A stretch of DNA of 64,000 nt from Pseudomonas rhizosphaerae (GCF_000761155.1 NZ_CP009533.1:2170001-2234000); one strand, 5' to 3'; counted from the stretch's first letter, positions 1 to 9,821 are shown. The notes: a model not told the origin generated them from the letters alone. Program-made: numbers and translations.

Positions 1-1
1 C

Positions 2-361
2 AACGTCAACATGAAGAGCAAGGACAACTACTTCGTCGGTTTCCCGGCGGCGTGGAATGTGGTGGCGCTGTGCATGTACATCATCTCGCCGTCGCCTTGG
101 GTAGCCCTGCTGGCCGTGATCGGCCTGGCCCTGCTCACCGTGACCAAGATGAAGTTTCTGCACCCGTTCCGAGTGCGCCGCTTCATGGCGATCAACATTG
201 CCGTAACCTCGATCTGGCTGCTGTGCACCTTCGTGCTGATCCTCAATCATCCGGCCAGCAACCCCGTTGCGATGGGGCTGTGGAGCTTGATGTCGGCCTA
301 TTTCCTGGGCATCTGCGTCTGGCGCACAGTGGTCGAATGGCTCGGCCGCCTGCGCGCCTGA
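2..361 (+). CDS. pcs: Phosphatidylcholine synthase, C-terminal part (cut by window edge)
   Basis: The visible 119 residues run in frame from the first bases of the window to a TGA, so the gene begins to the left. They hold about four hydrophobic segments and the stretch KSKDNYFVGFPAAWN, which I recognise from bacterial Pcs of the CDP-alcohol phosphatidyltransferase family. Pcs condenses CDP-diacylglycerol with choline in the inner membrane to give phosphatidylcholine. The catalytic DG...AR motif lies in the missing N-terminal half, so activity cannot be judged here. The ATG at position 11 is internal and not the true start. Confidence 0.85.
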   Translation, partial: NVNMKSKDNYFVGFPAAWNVVALCMYIISPSPWVALLAVIGLALLTVTKMKFLHPFRVRRFMAINIAVTSIWLLCTFVLILNHPASNPVAMGLWSLMSAYFLGICVWRTVVEWLGRLRA

Positions 362-370
362 TGCCTGGAT

Positions 371-1501
371 TCAAGCGCCGGGCAGGCTGAGCATCTCGAT
401 CCACAAGGCGCCTTTGCCCGAAGGCGCCTCCCCGGTGCGGGTCAGTGCGCCTTGCGCGCCAACCGCGTAACTGCCTACCTTGTCGGCTTTCTCACCGGTC
501 ACCAGCAACCAGCGTCCGCTCGGCGAGAAGGCGATGTTGCGCGGTTGTTTTTCCTGCAACGGGTAGTTGCCCTGGAAACTCAGGGTGCCACTGGCCGGAT
601 CGGCCTTGAATGCCGACACCGAGCTGGTGGTGCGCTCGGTGATATAGATCAGCTGGCCGTCGGGCGATACTCGAACGTCCGCAGCCCAGATGCGCGGCGT
701 CGGGTCGTCCTTGAGGTCGTTGTTGGCTGCGTTGCGAATTTCGCCGTGCGCCAGGTTCAACGATTTCGGTACGCCTTCGGCATGGGCGACCTTGGTCAGG
801 GCGCCGGTTTGCGGGTCGATCGAAAAGCTGTCGACCGTGCCACTGAGTTCACCCACCACGTAGAGAAACTTGCCGCCTGGCGCGAAGGCGATGTGGCGCG
901 GGCCGCTGCCGGCCGTTACCAACGCATGCCCGGGACCGATGGGCTCCAATGCGCCGTTCTGCTGGTTGAAGGAGAACTGCAGCACCTTCTCGTCGCCGAG
1001 CGTGGTGGCGTAAACGAAATGGTTGCTGGGATCGCTTCGAACCGAGTGGGCATAAGGGCCCGTAGTGTAGACCTTGCTGTCCTTGGCCGGACGATGCTGC
1101 GCATCGATGGCCTGCACGGTCAGTACGTTGCCGCCGTAGGAGGCGCCCATCAGGTAGCGGCCGCTGCGGTCGGTGCTCAGATAGGCCAGGCTTGCCGCCA
1201 GTGGCGCTTCGGCGGTCGGTGCCAGTTGGCCAGTGGCCGGATCGATGCGATAGGCCATGACTCGGAACGGCTCGACCCGCAGCGCGGCGTACAGGGTGGT
1301 GTGGTCGGGGCTCAACGCCATGGGGTTGACCTTGTCACCAGCGGACGTCTGGTGCAGCAGGGTCAAGGCGCCGGTGGCTTCATCCAGGCGGTACTGGGAA
1401 ATCATGCCGTCGTCGGGGCTAGAAATGTAAGCGAAGGTATTGGCCTGGGCCACACCGCCTGCACAGCCGATAGCGGCAGCAAGAAGCAAGTGTTTACGCA
1501 T
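371..1501 (-). CDS. Lactonase family (YbhE/6-phosphogluconolactonase-like) seven-bladed beta-propeller protein, secreted
   Basis: 376 residues with a clear signal peptide (about residues 1-20, ending VAQA). The rest is repeated propeller blades with recurring patterns such as YISSPDDGMISQYRLD, DRSGRYL, SPDGQLIYITER and SPSGRWLLVTGE, typical of the COG2706 lactonase family. Cytoplasmic YbhE hydrolyses 6-phosphogluconolactone. This copy is exported, so its substrate is more likely an unphosphorylated sugar lactone or another periplasmic compound, which is inference. The start ATG has a GAGGAT ribosome site eight bases upstream. It converges with the phosphatidylcholine synthase gene. Confidence 0.8.
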   Translation of the reverse strand: MRKHLLLAAAIGCAGGVAQANTFAYISSPDDGMISQYRLDEATGALTLLHQTSAGDKVNPMALSPDHTTLYAALRVEPFRVMAYRIDPATGQLAPTAEAPLAASLAYLSTDRSGRYLMGASYGGNVLTVQAIDAQHRPAKDSKVYTTGPYAHSVRSDPSNHFVYATTLGDEKVLQFSFNQQNGALEPIGPGHALVTAGSGPRHIAFAPGGKFLYVVGELSGTVDSFSIDPQTGALTKVAHAEGVPKSLNLAHGEIRNAANNDLKDDPTPRIWAADVRVSPDGQLIYITERTTSSVSAFKADPASGTLSFQGNYPLQEKQPRNIAFSPSGRWLLVTGEKADKVGSYAVGAQGALTRTGEAPSGKGALWIEMLSLPGA

Positions 1502-1721
1502 GGATGATCCTCGGTTTTGTTGTTGTGATCAGTCATCCTATGAGTGCCGCGCAGCGAAGTAAAGGATCCCACGCCGCCTGTTCAGCCGCGCTATGGTGGC
1601 CAGGAAAATAGCGTAAGTCGGGGAAGGGGGTATTCTGTAGCAGCAGCGCAAGCCGCGTCCGGCCGCGCCGCGGAATTCCAGGAAGATAACGGGTATCGCG
1701 TGCGCGGCAGGTTGCGGGTGG

Positions 1722-2027
1722 TTAAAGGCTGGAACGCAGCGGGATTTCCTCGCGCATGGTGTGATTGCCTTCTTCGGGGTTGCCGATCATTTCATCATGG
1801 GCATTGCCCTGAACCAGGAACAGCTTGATATCGGCGACGCCGGCCAGCACCTTGCGCGCTTCCTCCACCGAAGCGACGTGAATGGTCGCGCCATTGGCAC
1901 TGGCCACCGGCTGCGACACGCCTTCCAGGATCGCGTGCAGCACATACGAACCACCTTCCATGGAAACAAGGTTCACTTCACTGATCTCGCCATTGTTGAC
2001 GTGGCTACTCAATTTATCGATGTTCAT
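1722..2027 (-). CDS. DUF6482 family small protein
   Basis: A 101-residue soluble protein beginning MNIDKLSSHVNNGEISEV. It has no signal peptide or membrane segment and looks like the Pseudomonas family DUF6482, of unknown function. I chose the ATG at 2027 because GAGGTC lies seven bases before it; the open frame extends further upstream (to 2084) without such a site. It is followed by the FUSC gene upstream on the same strand with about 115 bases between, so co-transcription is possible but not shown. Confidence 0.7.
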   Translation of the reverse strand: MNIDKLSSHVNNGEISEVNLVSMEGGSYVLHAILEGVSQPVASANGATIHVASVEEARKVLAGVADIKLFLVQGNAHDEMIGNPEEGNHTMREEIPLRSSL

Positions 2028-2144
2028 GCACGACCTCGAAATGGCGTGATGGACCGGAATGGCCATCGCTCTTGCTTCATGCAAGGTTTGAGGCTGTCCG
2101 TGCGCAGGGAGTTCAATCGCGCAGCTGCCCTGCCGCTTGCGGCA

Positions 2145-3218
2145 TCAGATTTTCCAGCGGCCTGCGGTCTTGGCCAATCGCTGCTGCAGCCCGTCCAGGT
2201 TATTGACCAATTGCAGCGTCAGCAGCCGATACCCGATCAGCTCACCGGGCACCACATTGGGCGCGTCCGAATCGGCACTGGCGTAGTTGCGCTCGAGTCG
2301 CTCGGTGGCACCATCGCGCAGGGCGCGGGCCATGCCCACCAGTTGCCGGCGGATGTGCCGGTTTTCACCGTTCAAGCACTGCTGCAGTTGTGCCATTGCA
2401 TTGCGGTCGCTGCCACTGGGACGCAGGTTGGCAAGAATTTCCAGGGTGCTCAGGCACATGCGAAAATGGCCTTGGATCGCGTCCAGCTCGGTCATGGAAA
2501 TCTTCACTTCCTTGGACACCGAAGGCAGCAGCGAGCGCAACTGGACCATGTTCGCGTTGAGTTTGGCCATCAGCTTCAGGTGCTCGTCGGCGGACACCGG
2601 CTGGCCGCTGACGATACGGCTGTGGATGGTGGCGCAGCCGCGCAGTCCGGTGGCCAGGTTGTAGCGCCACGAATACACCGCATACAGCGGCAAGGCGAAC
2701 GAGAACGCCAGGGCCAGGGCGATACCGATGAGGATATCGACGGTGCGCCACAGCCCGTCGGTGATCGGATTGTCGCCATGGCCGGCGACGATGAACAAGG
2801 TGATGGCCGAGAGCAGCGCGGTATAGCCGCCCTTGCCGATGGCGTGGTAGGCGAAGAAGCCGCACGCCACCGACATCAGCAGATAGGTCACGACGGGCAT
2901 TTCGAAGTAGTTCTGCTGGGCCACCACCGCCAGCCCCAGCGCGGCGCCGATGAGGGTGCCGTAGGCGCGCTCGATGGATTTCTTGCCGATGTTGCCATGG
3001 TGCTGCAGCCCGCCGATCACGATCAGCAGGGTCACCGAGGCCCATTCGCCATGGGGCAGGTTGAAGCCGCTGGTCAACAGGATCGACACCAGCAAGGCGG
3101 CGACGATGCGCGCCGCATGGATCAGGCGTGCGTGTCGGTAACGGCGGTAGGGATCGAGCAATGGCCGCAGGACGCGGCGCAACCAGACGGGTAGGGCGAT
3201 AGATTTGAATGCATTCAT
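2145..3218 (-). CDS. FUSC-family inner membrane protein (fusaric acid resistance / aromatic efflux type)
   Basis: 357 residues. The N-terminal half (about residues 35-190) carries six hydrophobic segments, with the FUSC-like stretch HGEWASVTLLIVIGG followed by an amphipathic basic region. The C-terminal half is soluble and alpha-helical. The family includes AaeB and FusC, which export aromatic acids such as p-hydroxybenzoate or fusaric acid, usually with a periplasmic adaptor. No adaptor gene is adjacent, and the protein is about half the length of AaeB, like the shorter YccS/YhfK-type members. The substrate is unknown. It is divergent from the ABC exporter. Confidence 0.75.
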   Translation of the reverse strand: MNAFKSIALPVWLRRVLRPLLDPYRRYRHARLIHAARIVAALLVSILLTSGFNLPHGEWASVTLLIVIGGLQHHGNIGKKSIERAYGTLIGAALGLAVVAQQNYFEMPVVTYLLMSVACGFFAYHAIGKGGYTALLSAITLFIVAGHGDNPITDGLWRTVDILIGIALALAFSFALPLYAVYSWRYNLATGLRGCATIHSRIVSGQPVSADEHLKLMAKLNANMVQLRSLLPSVSKEVKISMTELDAIQGHFRMCLSTLEILANLRPSGSDRNAMAQLQQCLNGENRHIRRQLVGMARALRDGATERLERNYASADSDAPNVVPGELIGYRLLTLQLVNNLDGLQQRLAKTAGRWKI

Positions 3219-3336
3219 CCGTTAAATGACCATGGGTGCCTGGAATAAGTCCGCCACACAGCTGTCGACTCTGGGCTGGAACGTAAATTGTGTCATGGCT
3301 GCGGCCATTTATCTTGTTCAAGGAATGCTTTTGTCG

Positions 3337-5148
3337 ATGCCTGCCTTCTCCCGCCTCAAGACCTTTCTGGGCCAAGCCCGGCGCGCCCTGCAATTGGTCT
3401 GGGCCACGTCACCCGGTTTGCTGCTCGGCTTGGTGCTGGCGACGCTGGCTGCGGGCATCCTGCCAGCACTGGCTGCGTTGCTGGGCCAGCGCATCGTCGA
3501 TGCAGTGGTGGCTGCCATGCAGTTGCACCAGCAGACCGGCGCGGCGCCCCTGTGGCCAGTGCTGCGCTACGTGCTCATGGAAGCCGGCGTGCTGGCGTTG
3601 CTGGCGGGCGCACAGCGCGGCCTCTCGGTGCAACAGGCGCTGCTGCGCGTACAGCTGGGGCAAAAGGTCAACACACTGATTCTGGAGAAAGCCCAGACCC
3701 TGTCGTTGATGCAGTTCGAGGACTCGGAATTCTATGACAAGCTGGTGCGCGTGCGCCGCGAGGCTTCAACGCGCCCCTTGGCGCTGGTGAGCAAATCGCT
3801 GGGGCTGGTGCAGAACCTGATCTCGCTGGTCAGCTTCGGCGTGCTGCTGGTGCATTTCTCGCCTTGGGCACTGGCCATTCTGGTGGTAGGCGCCTTGCCG
3901 GTGTTCTTCGCCGAAGCACATTTTTCCGGCGACGCGTTCCGCCTGTTCAGTCGCCGCGCACCGGAAACCCGGCGGCAGAACTACATCGAAACGCTGCTTT
4001 CCCACGAAGGCTACATCAAGGAGGTGAAGCTGTTCGGCTTCGCGCCGCTGTTGCTGCAGCGTTATCGCGACACCTTCACCAAGCTGTATGCCGAGGACCG
4101 CCGCCTGACCTTGCGCCGCGATGGCTGGGGTTTCGTGCTGGGCCTGTTGGGCACGACGGCTTTCTATCTGGCGTATGGCTGGATCGTCATCGACACGGTG
4201 AACGGCCATATCACCCTGGGTCAGATGACCATGTACCTGGTGTTGTTCAAGCAGGGACAAAGCGCGGTCAGCAGCAGCCTGACGGCCATTGGCGGGCTGT
4301 ATGAGGACGGCTTGTACCTGGCCGACCTGTATGACTATCTGGCCTACCCGGTGCAGGTTGCCCAGGGCGATATCACCGAAGGCGTCAGGCCGGGCGACGG
4401 CTTGCGCTGCGAAGGGCTGGGCTTCCGCTACCCAGGCGCCAACCGGGCCACCCTGCAAGGCATCGACCTGCATCTAGTGCCGGGCAAGAGCCTGGCGCTG
4501 GTGGGTGAGAACGGCTCGGGCAAGACCACCTTGATCAAGCTACTGACGCGTTTGTACCGTCCCGACGAGGGGCGCATCCTGCTCGACGGCAGCGATCTGC
4601 AGGACTGGCAGGAAGAGGCGCTTCGTCAGCGTATCGGGGTGATCTTCCAGGATTTCATCCGCTATCAGTTCAGCGTCGGGGAAAACCTTGGCGTAGGGGA
4701 TACGCGGGCGTTCGATGACACCCAGCGCTGGCGCGAGGCGGCAGTGCAGGGTACTGCGGAACCGTTCATCGAGCGTCTGGAAAACGGCTATGCCACGCAG
4801 TTGGGGCGCTGGTTTGCCGGTGGTCAGGAGCTGTCCGGCGGGCAATGGCAGAAGCTCGCGTTGTCGCGGGCGTACATGCGCCGTGACGCCGACATTCTGA
4901 TTCTCGATGAGCCCACTGCAGCCTTGGACGCCAGTGCCGAAGCGGCGGTGTTCGAGCATTTCCGCGAGTACGCCAAGGGCCGCATGACCCTGTTGATTTC
5001 GCACCGCTTCTCGAGTGTGCGCAATGCCGACCATATTGTGGTACTGGAACAGGGCCGGGTGCTGGAGCGCGGCAACCATGAACAATTGATGGCCCAGGCG
5101 GGGCGTTATGCCGAGCTGTTCGAGGTGCAGGCGCGGGGTTATCGCTGA
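3337..5148 (+). CDS. ABC exporter, fused membrane and ATPase domains
   Basis: A half-transporter of about 603 residues. Residues 1-330 form the six-helix exporter domain. The ATPase domain has Walker A GENGSGKTT near 390, the signature LSGGQ near 498, Walker B ILILDEPTAALD near 520 and the H-loop SHRF near 555. All catalytic residues are present, so a working homodimer or partner-dependent exporter is expected; the cargo cannot be told. The frame is open back to 3226, but that would leave only seven bases to the divergent FUSC gene. I prefer ATG 3337, with AAGGA upstream; ATG 3325 is the alternative. Confidence 0.75.
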   Translation: MPAFSRLKTFLGQARRALQLVWATSPGLLLGLVLATLAAGILPALAALLGQRIVDAVVAAMQLHQQTGAAPLWPVLRYVLMEAGVLALLAGAQRGLSVQQALLRVQLGQKVNTLILEKAQTLSLMQFEDSEFYDKLVRVRREASTRPLALVSKSLGLVQNLISLVSFGVLLVHFSPWALAILVVGALPVFFAEAHFSGDAFRLFSRRAPETRRQNYIETLLSHEGYIKEVKLFGFAPLLLQRYRDTFTKLYAEDRRLTLRRDGWGFVLGLLGTTAFYLAYGWIVIDTVNGHITLGQMTMYLVLFKQGQSAVSSSLTAIGGLYEDGLYLADLYDYLAYPVQVAQGDITEGVRPGDGLRCEGLGFRYPGANRATLQGIDLHLVPGKSLALVGENGSGKTTLIKLLTRLYRPDEGRILLDGSDLQDWQEEALRQRIGVIFQDFIRYQFSVGENLGVGDTRAFDDTQRWREAAVQGTAEPFIERLENGYATQLGRWFAGGQELSGGQWQKLALSRAYMRRDADILILDEPTAALDASAEAAVFEHFREYAKGRMTLLISHRFSSVRNADHIVVLEQGRVLERGNHEQLMAQAGRYAELFEVQARGYR

Positions 5149-5194
5149 GGGTAATGCTGCCTCCTGAGGTCCGGCCCTTGCACCGCATTGACTG

Positions 5195-5284
5195 CTTCGC
5201 GGGCAGAGCCCCGCTCCCACAGGGTCCACATCGCACTCACACTTCACCACCCCACCCTGTGGGAGCGGGGCTCTGCCCGCGAAG
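5195..5284. repeat. Inverted pair of REP elements (GC-rich variant)
   Basis: A 31-base element at 5195-5225 (core GGGCAGAGCCCCGCTCCCAC) recurs as its reverse complement at 5254-5284, separated by 28 bases. The pair can form a long stem and lies between the ABC exporter and glutaminase genes, as expected for REP pairs mobilised in trans by REP-associated transposases. Confidence 0.8.
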
Positions 5285-5405
5285 AGTGCCCCACGGTCCG
5301 GCAGAGGTACCGCCAAGAGGTACCGCCACTCTTCTGCAGAACGGATCTGTGATGCGTTCGCAAGTACCGCCGTCTATGGCTTGATCCCTTGATGCGAGTA
5401 GCCCG

Positions 5406-6314
5406 ATGCAAGCGCTTTTGGTTGAAATACTGGATGCCGTCCGCCCACTGATCGGGCAAGGCAAGGTGGCCGATTACATCCCGGCGCTGGCCGATGTGCC
5501 ACCAGCGCAGCTGGGCATTGCCGTGTATGGCAACGATGGCGAAGTGTTCAGTGCTGGCGATGCCCACACGCCGTTTTCCATCCAGAGTATTTCCAAGGTG
5601 TTCAGCTTGGTCCAGGCCATTGGGCACTCGGGCGAGGATATCTGGCAGCGGCTGGGTCACGAACCGTCCGGCCAGCCGTTCAATTCGCTGGTGCAGTTGG
5701 AATTCGAACGGGGCCGACCGCGCAATCCGTTCATCAACGCCGGCGCGCTGGTCATCTGCGATATCAACCAGTCCCGGTTCGCCGCGCCTGCGCTGTCGAT
5801 GCGCGACCTGGCCCGGCGGTTGTCGGGCAACCCCCAGGTGATCGTCGATGGCCGGGTGGCGGAGTCGGAGTACCAGCATCGCGCGCGCAACGCGGCCATG
5901 GCCTACCTGATGAAGTCGTTCGACAATTTCCACAATGACGTCGAGGCCGTGCTGCGCAGCTATTTCAGCCACTGCGCATTGCGCATGGACTGCGTCGATC
6001 TGGCCCGCGCCTTCTGCTTCCTGGCCAACGACGGCTACTGCAAACACAGTGGCGAGCAGGTACTGACCCGGCGCCAGACCCAGCAGGTCAACTCGATCAT
6101 GGCCACCAGCGGCTTGTACGACGAGGCCGGCAATTTTGCCTACCGGGTCGGTCTGCCGGGCAAGAGCGGCGTGGGCGGCGGCATCGTGGCGGTCGTGCCG
6201 GGGCAGTTCACCGTGTGCGTCTGGTCCCCGGAACTCAACCCTGCCGGAAACTCCCTGGCCGGCATGGCGGCCCTGGAACTGCTCAGCGAACGCATCGGCT
6301 GGTCGGTTTTTTAG
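5406..6314 (+). CDS. glsA: Glutaminase A (serine-type, YbaS/YneH family)
   Basis: 302 residues, the usual length of bacterial glutaminases. The serine-dependent beta-lactamase-like fold is marked by the catalytic S-x-x-K pair in SIQSISK (Ser61 and Lys64), by [17 protein letters not shown] around 98-116 and by the C-terminal GKSGVGGGI loop near 255. It hydrolyses L-glutamine to glutamate and ammonia in the cytoplasm, supplying nitrogen or consuming protons in acid stress. The gene stands alone between REP clusters; its ribosome site is weak (GAG before GTAGCCCG). Confidence 0.93.
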   Translation: MQALLVEILDAVRPLIGQGKVADYIPALADVPPAQLGIAVYGNDGEVFSAGDAHTPFSIQSISKVFSLVQAIGHSGEDIWQRLGHEPSGQPFNSLVQLEFERGRPRNPFINAGALVICDINQSRFAAPALSMRDLARRLSGNPQVIVDGRVAESEYQHRARNAAMAYLMKSFDNFHNDVEAVLRSYFSHCALRMDCVDLARAFCFLANDGYCKHSGEQVLTRRQTQQVNSIMATSGLYDEAGNFAYRVGLPGKSGVGGGIVAVVPGQFTVCVWSPELNPAGNSLAGMAALELLSERIGWSVF

Positions 6315-6323
6315 GTAGAGGCC

Positions 6324-6530
6324 TGACCGACCGAGGTGCTGTTTCGCGGCCACAGACCGCTCCCACACGATCAGCGTGCATCCGTAGGAGCGGTCATCGG
6401 CCGCGAAGGGCATGGCACGATGTGTCTGATCGACCGAGGGGGCTTTTTCGCGGCCACGGACCGCTCCTACATGATCAGCGTGCATCCGTGGGAGCGGTCA
6501 TCGGCCGCGAAGGGCATGGCGCGGTATGCC
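6324..6530. repeat. Two tandem copies of a ~103-bp unit, each containing an inverted REP pair
   Basis: This unit fills most of the roughly 310-base stretch between glsA and the SCO gene. The first copy (6324-6426) and second copy (6427-6530) are close to identical, each starting TGAYCGACCGAGG. Each contains REP cores facing one another (6342-6367 with 6383-6409; 6446-6471 with 6487-6511; core GCGGCC..GACCGCTCC). The third start of the unit (TGACCGTCCG, 6531) is cut short. I see no gene in this stretch. Confidence 0.85.
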
Positions 6531-6624
6531 TGACCGTCCGCGATTAAACAAAATGTGACAGGTTGCAGTGCCCAACTGGAGCCTGGACCCTTAAACTGCG
6601 GGCCTCTCCAGAGGGCAATATGGC

Positions 6625-7230
6625 ATGAACGATTTTCCGACCCGCCGCCGAGTACTCGCCGGCATGGGCATTCTCGGTCTCGGCGCGCTGGCCGGATGTG
6701 GCGACAGCAACAAGTTGTCATTCAAGCACGGCAAGGACCTGAGCAACGAGATCCTCGGCCGCACCTTCCGCCTCAAGGATCCACAAGGCAATGAAAAAAC
6801 CTTGTCCAGCTTCCGCGGCATGATGCCGATGGTCTTCTTCGGCTTCACCCAATGCCCGGCGGTCTGCCCGACCACCCTGGCGCGCGCGGTCCAGGCCAAG
6901 AAACTCATGGGCCGCGATGGCGACCGCCTGCAAGTGATCTTCATCACCCTGGACCCTGAGCGCGACACGCCCGAAGTACTGGACGCCTACGTCAAGCTCT
7001 TCGACCCCACGTTCGTGGCCCTGCGTGGCACGCTCGAGCAAACCGCCGAGGTCGCCAAGGAGTTCAAGGTCTTCTTCGAAAAGGTCCCGGTGGGCGACAC
7101 CTACACGATCTCCCACACCTCGACCAGCTACGTCTTCGACTCCCGCGGCGTGCTGCGTCTGGGTTTGTCCCACTCCCTCACCGCACAAGAGTGCGCCGAG
7201 GATCTGCTCACCGTAATGGAAGTCTGCTGA
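6625..7230 (+). CDS. SCO1/SenC/PrrC-family copper-binding thioredoxin-fold lipoprotein
   Basis: 201 residues. A twin-arginine-like start (TRRRVLAG) leads to a lipobox LAGC with Cys25, so the protein is probably anchored on the periplasmic side. The SCO signature CPAVC (Cys77 and Cys81) and the distal copper-binding His in SHTSTSY (about 163) are intact. SCO proteins pass Cu to, or reduce, the CuA site of cytochrome c oxidase. The stop codon overlaps the start of the PCu(A)C gene (TGATG), and the two families are known partners in CuA assembly, so this is a two-gene copper-delivery operon. Confidence 0.9.
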   Translation: MNDFPTRRRVLAGMGILGLGALAGCGDSNKLSFKHGKDLSNEILGRTFRLKDPQGNEKTLSSFRGMMPMVFFGFTQCPAVCPTTLARAVQAKKLMGRDGDRLQVIFITLDPERDTPEVLDAYVKLFDPTFVALRGTLEQTAEVAKEFKVFFEKVPVGDTYTISHTSTSYVFDSRGVLRLGLSHSLTAQECAEDLLTVMEVC

Positions 7231-7724
7231 TGAAATTCGTCGTCAAGAAGCTGTCTGTGACCACTCTGAATACTGTCCGCCACGCCACCCTGCTGATCGC
7301 CGCGCTGGGCTTCACTGGCCATGCCATGGCGCAAACCACAGTCGAAGACGCCTGGGCACGCGCCACCGTTCCCGGCCAGCCTGCCACGGGCGCGTTCATG
7401 ACCCTGAAGGCCGACGCTGACAGCACCCTGATCAGCGTGCAATCACCGGCTGCCAAGGACACGCAGATCCACCAGTCGACCATGAAAGGCGACGTGATGA
7501 GCATGTTGCCGGTGGACGAAGTCAGCCTGCCCGCCGGCGAACCGGTCGTGTTCGATGCCAACGGCTATCACGTGATGTTGATAGGCTTGGTCAAGCAGGT
7601 GAAAGAGGGTGATGCGGTGCCATTGACCCTGAAGATCAAGAATGCACAGGGAGAGGAAGAAACGCTGGAAGTAAACGCCGTGGCCAGGGCACTGAATGCA
7701 CCCGGCCACGCTCATGCTCACTGA
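7230..7724 (+). CDS. PCu(A)C-type periplasmic copper chaperone
   Basis: 164 residues from the ATG that overlaps the SCO stop codon. A signal peptide ends near residue 35 (GHAMA). The mature part is the cupredoxin-like DUF461 fold with the Cu(I) ligands of the family, H-x3-M (His81, Met85), a further Met near 90, and H-x-M in GYHVM (His114, Met116). The C-terminus is His-rich (GHAHAH). PCu(A)C binds Cu(I) and delivers it to cytochrome c oxidase together with SCO, which is encoded immediately upstream. Confidence 0.92.
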   Translation: MKFVVKKLSVTTLNTVRHATLLIAALGFTGHAMAQTTVEDAWARATVPGQPATGAFMTLKADADSTLISVQSPAAKDTQIHQSTMKGDVMSMLPVDEVSLPAGEPVVFDANGYHVMLIGLVKQVKEGDAVPLTLKIKNAQGEEETLEVNAVARALNAPGHAHAH

Positions 7725-7771
7725 ATGACCGGCAACTGGGCGCTGCCGGCATCACAGTTGCACCGTCGCAA

Positions 7772-8302
7772 TCACTTACCGACGGTCTGACCCAGGAACC
7801 AGGCGCGTTCTTCGGCCTGGTCGATCCACTCTTCTAGCAGGCTGGTGGTGGACAGGTCGTTGGCTTCGTCGGTGACGCCGTGGGTAGTGCGCATGTAGGC
7901 AGCCAGGGACTGGTTGTCGTCATGCAGCTCGGTCAGCATGTCTTCCGGCGACAGGTCGGCAGCTTCGCTGCTGGCCAGACGCTTGAGTTGCACCATCTGC
8001 TCCATCGAGCGGACAGTCGGCTCGCCAATCTTGCGGGCGCGCTCGGCGATCAGGTCAGTGATGGCGTAGATCTGAGTGGCTTGCTCTTCCAGCAGCAGGT
8101 GATAGTCGCGGAAATGCGAGCCTTTCATGTGCCAGTGGTAGTTCTTGGTTTTGAAGTACAGCGCAAAGACGTCAGACAGCAGCACTGCCAGTTCCTGACC
8201 AACTTCGGCTTGGTTCTGCAAGCGGGCGCCTTCGCCTTTCTCGGCCTTGGCCTTGACGGACGATACGGTCTTGAGTTCCTGTTTCACATTGGCAACGGCC
8301 AT
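7772..8302 (-). CDS. Dps-family DNA-protection / ferritin-like protein
   Basis: 176 residues from an ATG preceded by AGGAGA. The four-helix ferritin-like core shows the Dps features LYFKTKNYHWHMKGSHFRDYH (ferroxidase His, residues about 51-70) and the Asp/Glu ligands in the following helix. Dps dodecamers oxidise Fe(II) with peroxide and shield DNA. The N-terminal lysine-rich tail (residues 1-30) may bind DNA. The gene converges with the copper chaperone pair and lies downstream of the sensor kinase on the same strand, separated by 94 bases. Confidence 0.88.
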   Translation of the reverse strand: MAVANVKQELKTVSSVKAKAEKGEGARLQNQAEVGQELAVLLSDVFALYFKTKNYHWHMKGSHFRDYHLLLEEQATQIYAITDLIAERARKIGEPTVRSMEQMVQLKRLASSEAADLSPEDMLTELHDDNQSLAAYMRTTHGVTDEANDLSTTSLLEEWIDQAEERAWFLGQTVGK

Positions 8303-8396
8303 TTGAAATCTCCTGGTACAGGTTTGCGGGATAGGGTTTGTAACCACTAATTGAATCGACCGCGCTGTGAACCGGAATGCTCAGAGATTTTTTCAA

Positions 8397-9821
8397 TCAC
8401 ACCGATGAAGGGTCGCTATCAGGGTTGAAATCAAGCTGCAGAGTGCCTGCATTCGGGAAGCTCAAGGTGAAGGTCGTCACGCCGTTGCCACTGGACGCAC
8501 TCACCTTGCCGTTCACCAACGTCATGATTGACTGCACTATGGCCAGTCCCAGGCCACCGGAGTCGCCAGGCTCCGTGCGTGCCGGGTCGATGCGAAAGAA
8601 GCGATCGAACAACTTCGGCAGATGCTCGGGCGCGATGGTGTCACCTTCGTTGCGTACGCACAGGCGCACGAACGCCGCGTCATCGTGTTGGCTCAACCGC
8701 ACAGTCGTGCCGGGGCGGGCGTGGCGCACCGCGTTGGCGAGCAGATTGCCCAAGGCCCGTTGCAACAGTTGCAGGTCGGTGTTCAATGTCCCGTGCAACG
8801 AATGCTCCAGGCATGCTCCGCGCTCGTCGGCTAGCAGCTGGAAGTAGTCGCACAGCTCTTCGCCCAGATGAGCAAGGTCGATGGCCTGCGGGTGCACCGG
8901 GCGCTGGCCGTGGTCGGCACGGGCCAGGAACAGCAGGTTTTCCACCATGCGGTTCAGACGCTCGTACTCTTCTATGTTGGAACCGAGCAATTCACGGTAT
9001 TCATCCGAACTGCGGGGCTGGTTCAGGGCCTGGCCAGTGCTGGCCAGCAGCGTGTGCAGCGGCGTGCGAATCTCGTGGGCCAGATCGGCCGAGAATTGTG
9101 AGAGCCGTTCGAAACCCTGTTCGAGCCGCGCCAGCATGCCATTGAGCGCCTGGATGGGCGCCTGCAATTCCAGGGGCGCGGCGGTATCGGCCAGCCGTCG
9201 GTGCAGATTGCGCAGGTCGATGAGGGCCAGCGCGTCGGCCATATCGCGCAGGGGCGTCAGCGCCCGCCGTACCAGCAGCAGACCGATGATCCAGGCCAGC
9301 AAAGCGCCCGCCGCCACGGCCAGGTACAGACGCAGTCGATAGCTGGCCAGGATCGCCTCGCGCTCGTGCAGGCGTTTGCCGACCATCACCGTCAACGCTT
9401 CACCCGCGGGGCCCACAGCATCGCCGGCCAGCAACGAGGCGCCACTGTCCAGGCGAATATCGGACCGACGCGGGTGCTGGCCCAAGCCGATGCGCAGGGG
9501 ATCGCCCAGCTCATCGCCGTGGGGGTTGATCTCGAACACCAGGCTGCCATCGGCGCGGCGCACCCGCAGTACGCTTTCCTGGTTGCCAAGCATGTTCTGG
9601 TACAGCTGAGGCCGCTGTTGCAGCGCGCCCAGGCTGTCGCTGTCGTGCAGCAAGGTACGGATTTGCTCGAGCCGACCCAGCAGGGCGAGGTCGTCGCGGT
9701 AGGCGATTTCGGCCGCCAGCGAGCGGTACAGAAACACCGCCACCGTGCTCATCACCAGTGTGCAGACCACCGCCACGGCCAGCGCGAGACGCCAGGCCAG
9801 GGAATGGCGGCGTTCACTCAT
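8397..9821 (-). CDS. Heavy-metal-type sensor histidine kinase (CusS/CopS/HprS family)
   Basis: 474 residues. Transmembrane segments lie at about 11-32 and 165-185 and bracket a periplasmic sensor domain of about 130 residues. A HAMP linker follows, then the H-box [13 protein letters not shown] with phospho-acceptor His249, and an ATPase domain with N, G1 ([11 protein letters not shown]) and related boxes. Its start overlaps the response regulator stop by eight bases, so the pair is translationally coupled. The periplasmic part lacks an obvious His/Met metal site. Context (hydroxyisourate hydrolase next door, HprR-like box) favours the peroxide/HOCl-sensing HprS branch over copper sensing; this is inference. 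Confidence 0.85.
   Translation of the reverse strand: MSERRHSLAWRLALAVAVVCTLVMSTVAVFLYRSLAAEIAYRDDLALLGRLEQIRTLLHDSDSLGALQQRPQLYQNMLGNQESVLRVRRADGSLVFEINPHGDELGDPLRIGLGQHPRRSDIRLDSGASLLAGDAVGPAGEALTVMVGKRLHEREAILASYRLRLYLAVAAGALLAWIIGLLLVRRALTPLRDMADALALIDLRNLHRRLADTAAPLELQAPIQALNGMLARLEQGFERLSQFSADLAHEIRTPLHTLLASTGQALNQPRSSDEYRELLGSNIEEYERLNRMVENLLFLARADHGQRPVHPQAIDLAHLGEELCDYFQLLADERGACLEHSLHGTLNTDLQLLQRALGNLLANAVRHARPGTTVRLSQHDDAAFVRLCVRNEGDTIAPEHLPKLFDRFFRIDPARTEPGDSGGLGLAIVQSIMTLVNGKVSASSGNGVTTFTLSFPNAGTLQLDFNPDSDPSSV

Noticed and set aside
452..1507. Long open frame opposite the lactonase gene
   Set aside because: It is a high-GC antisense shadow; the lactonase on the other strand has a signal peptide, family motifs and a ribosome site.
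3226..3336. N-terminal extension of the ABC exporter
   Set aside because: It would leave only seven bases to the divergent FUSC start, and the extension has no family-like sequence; it more likely holds the promoters.
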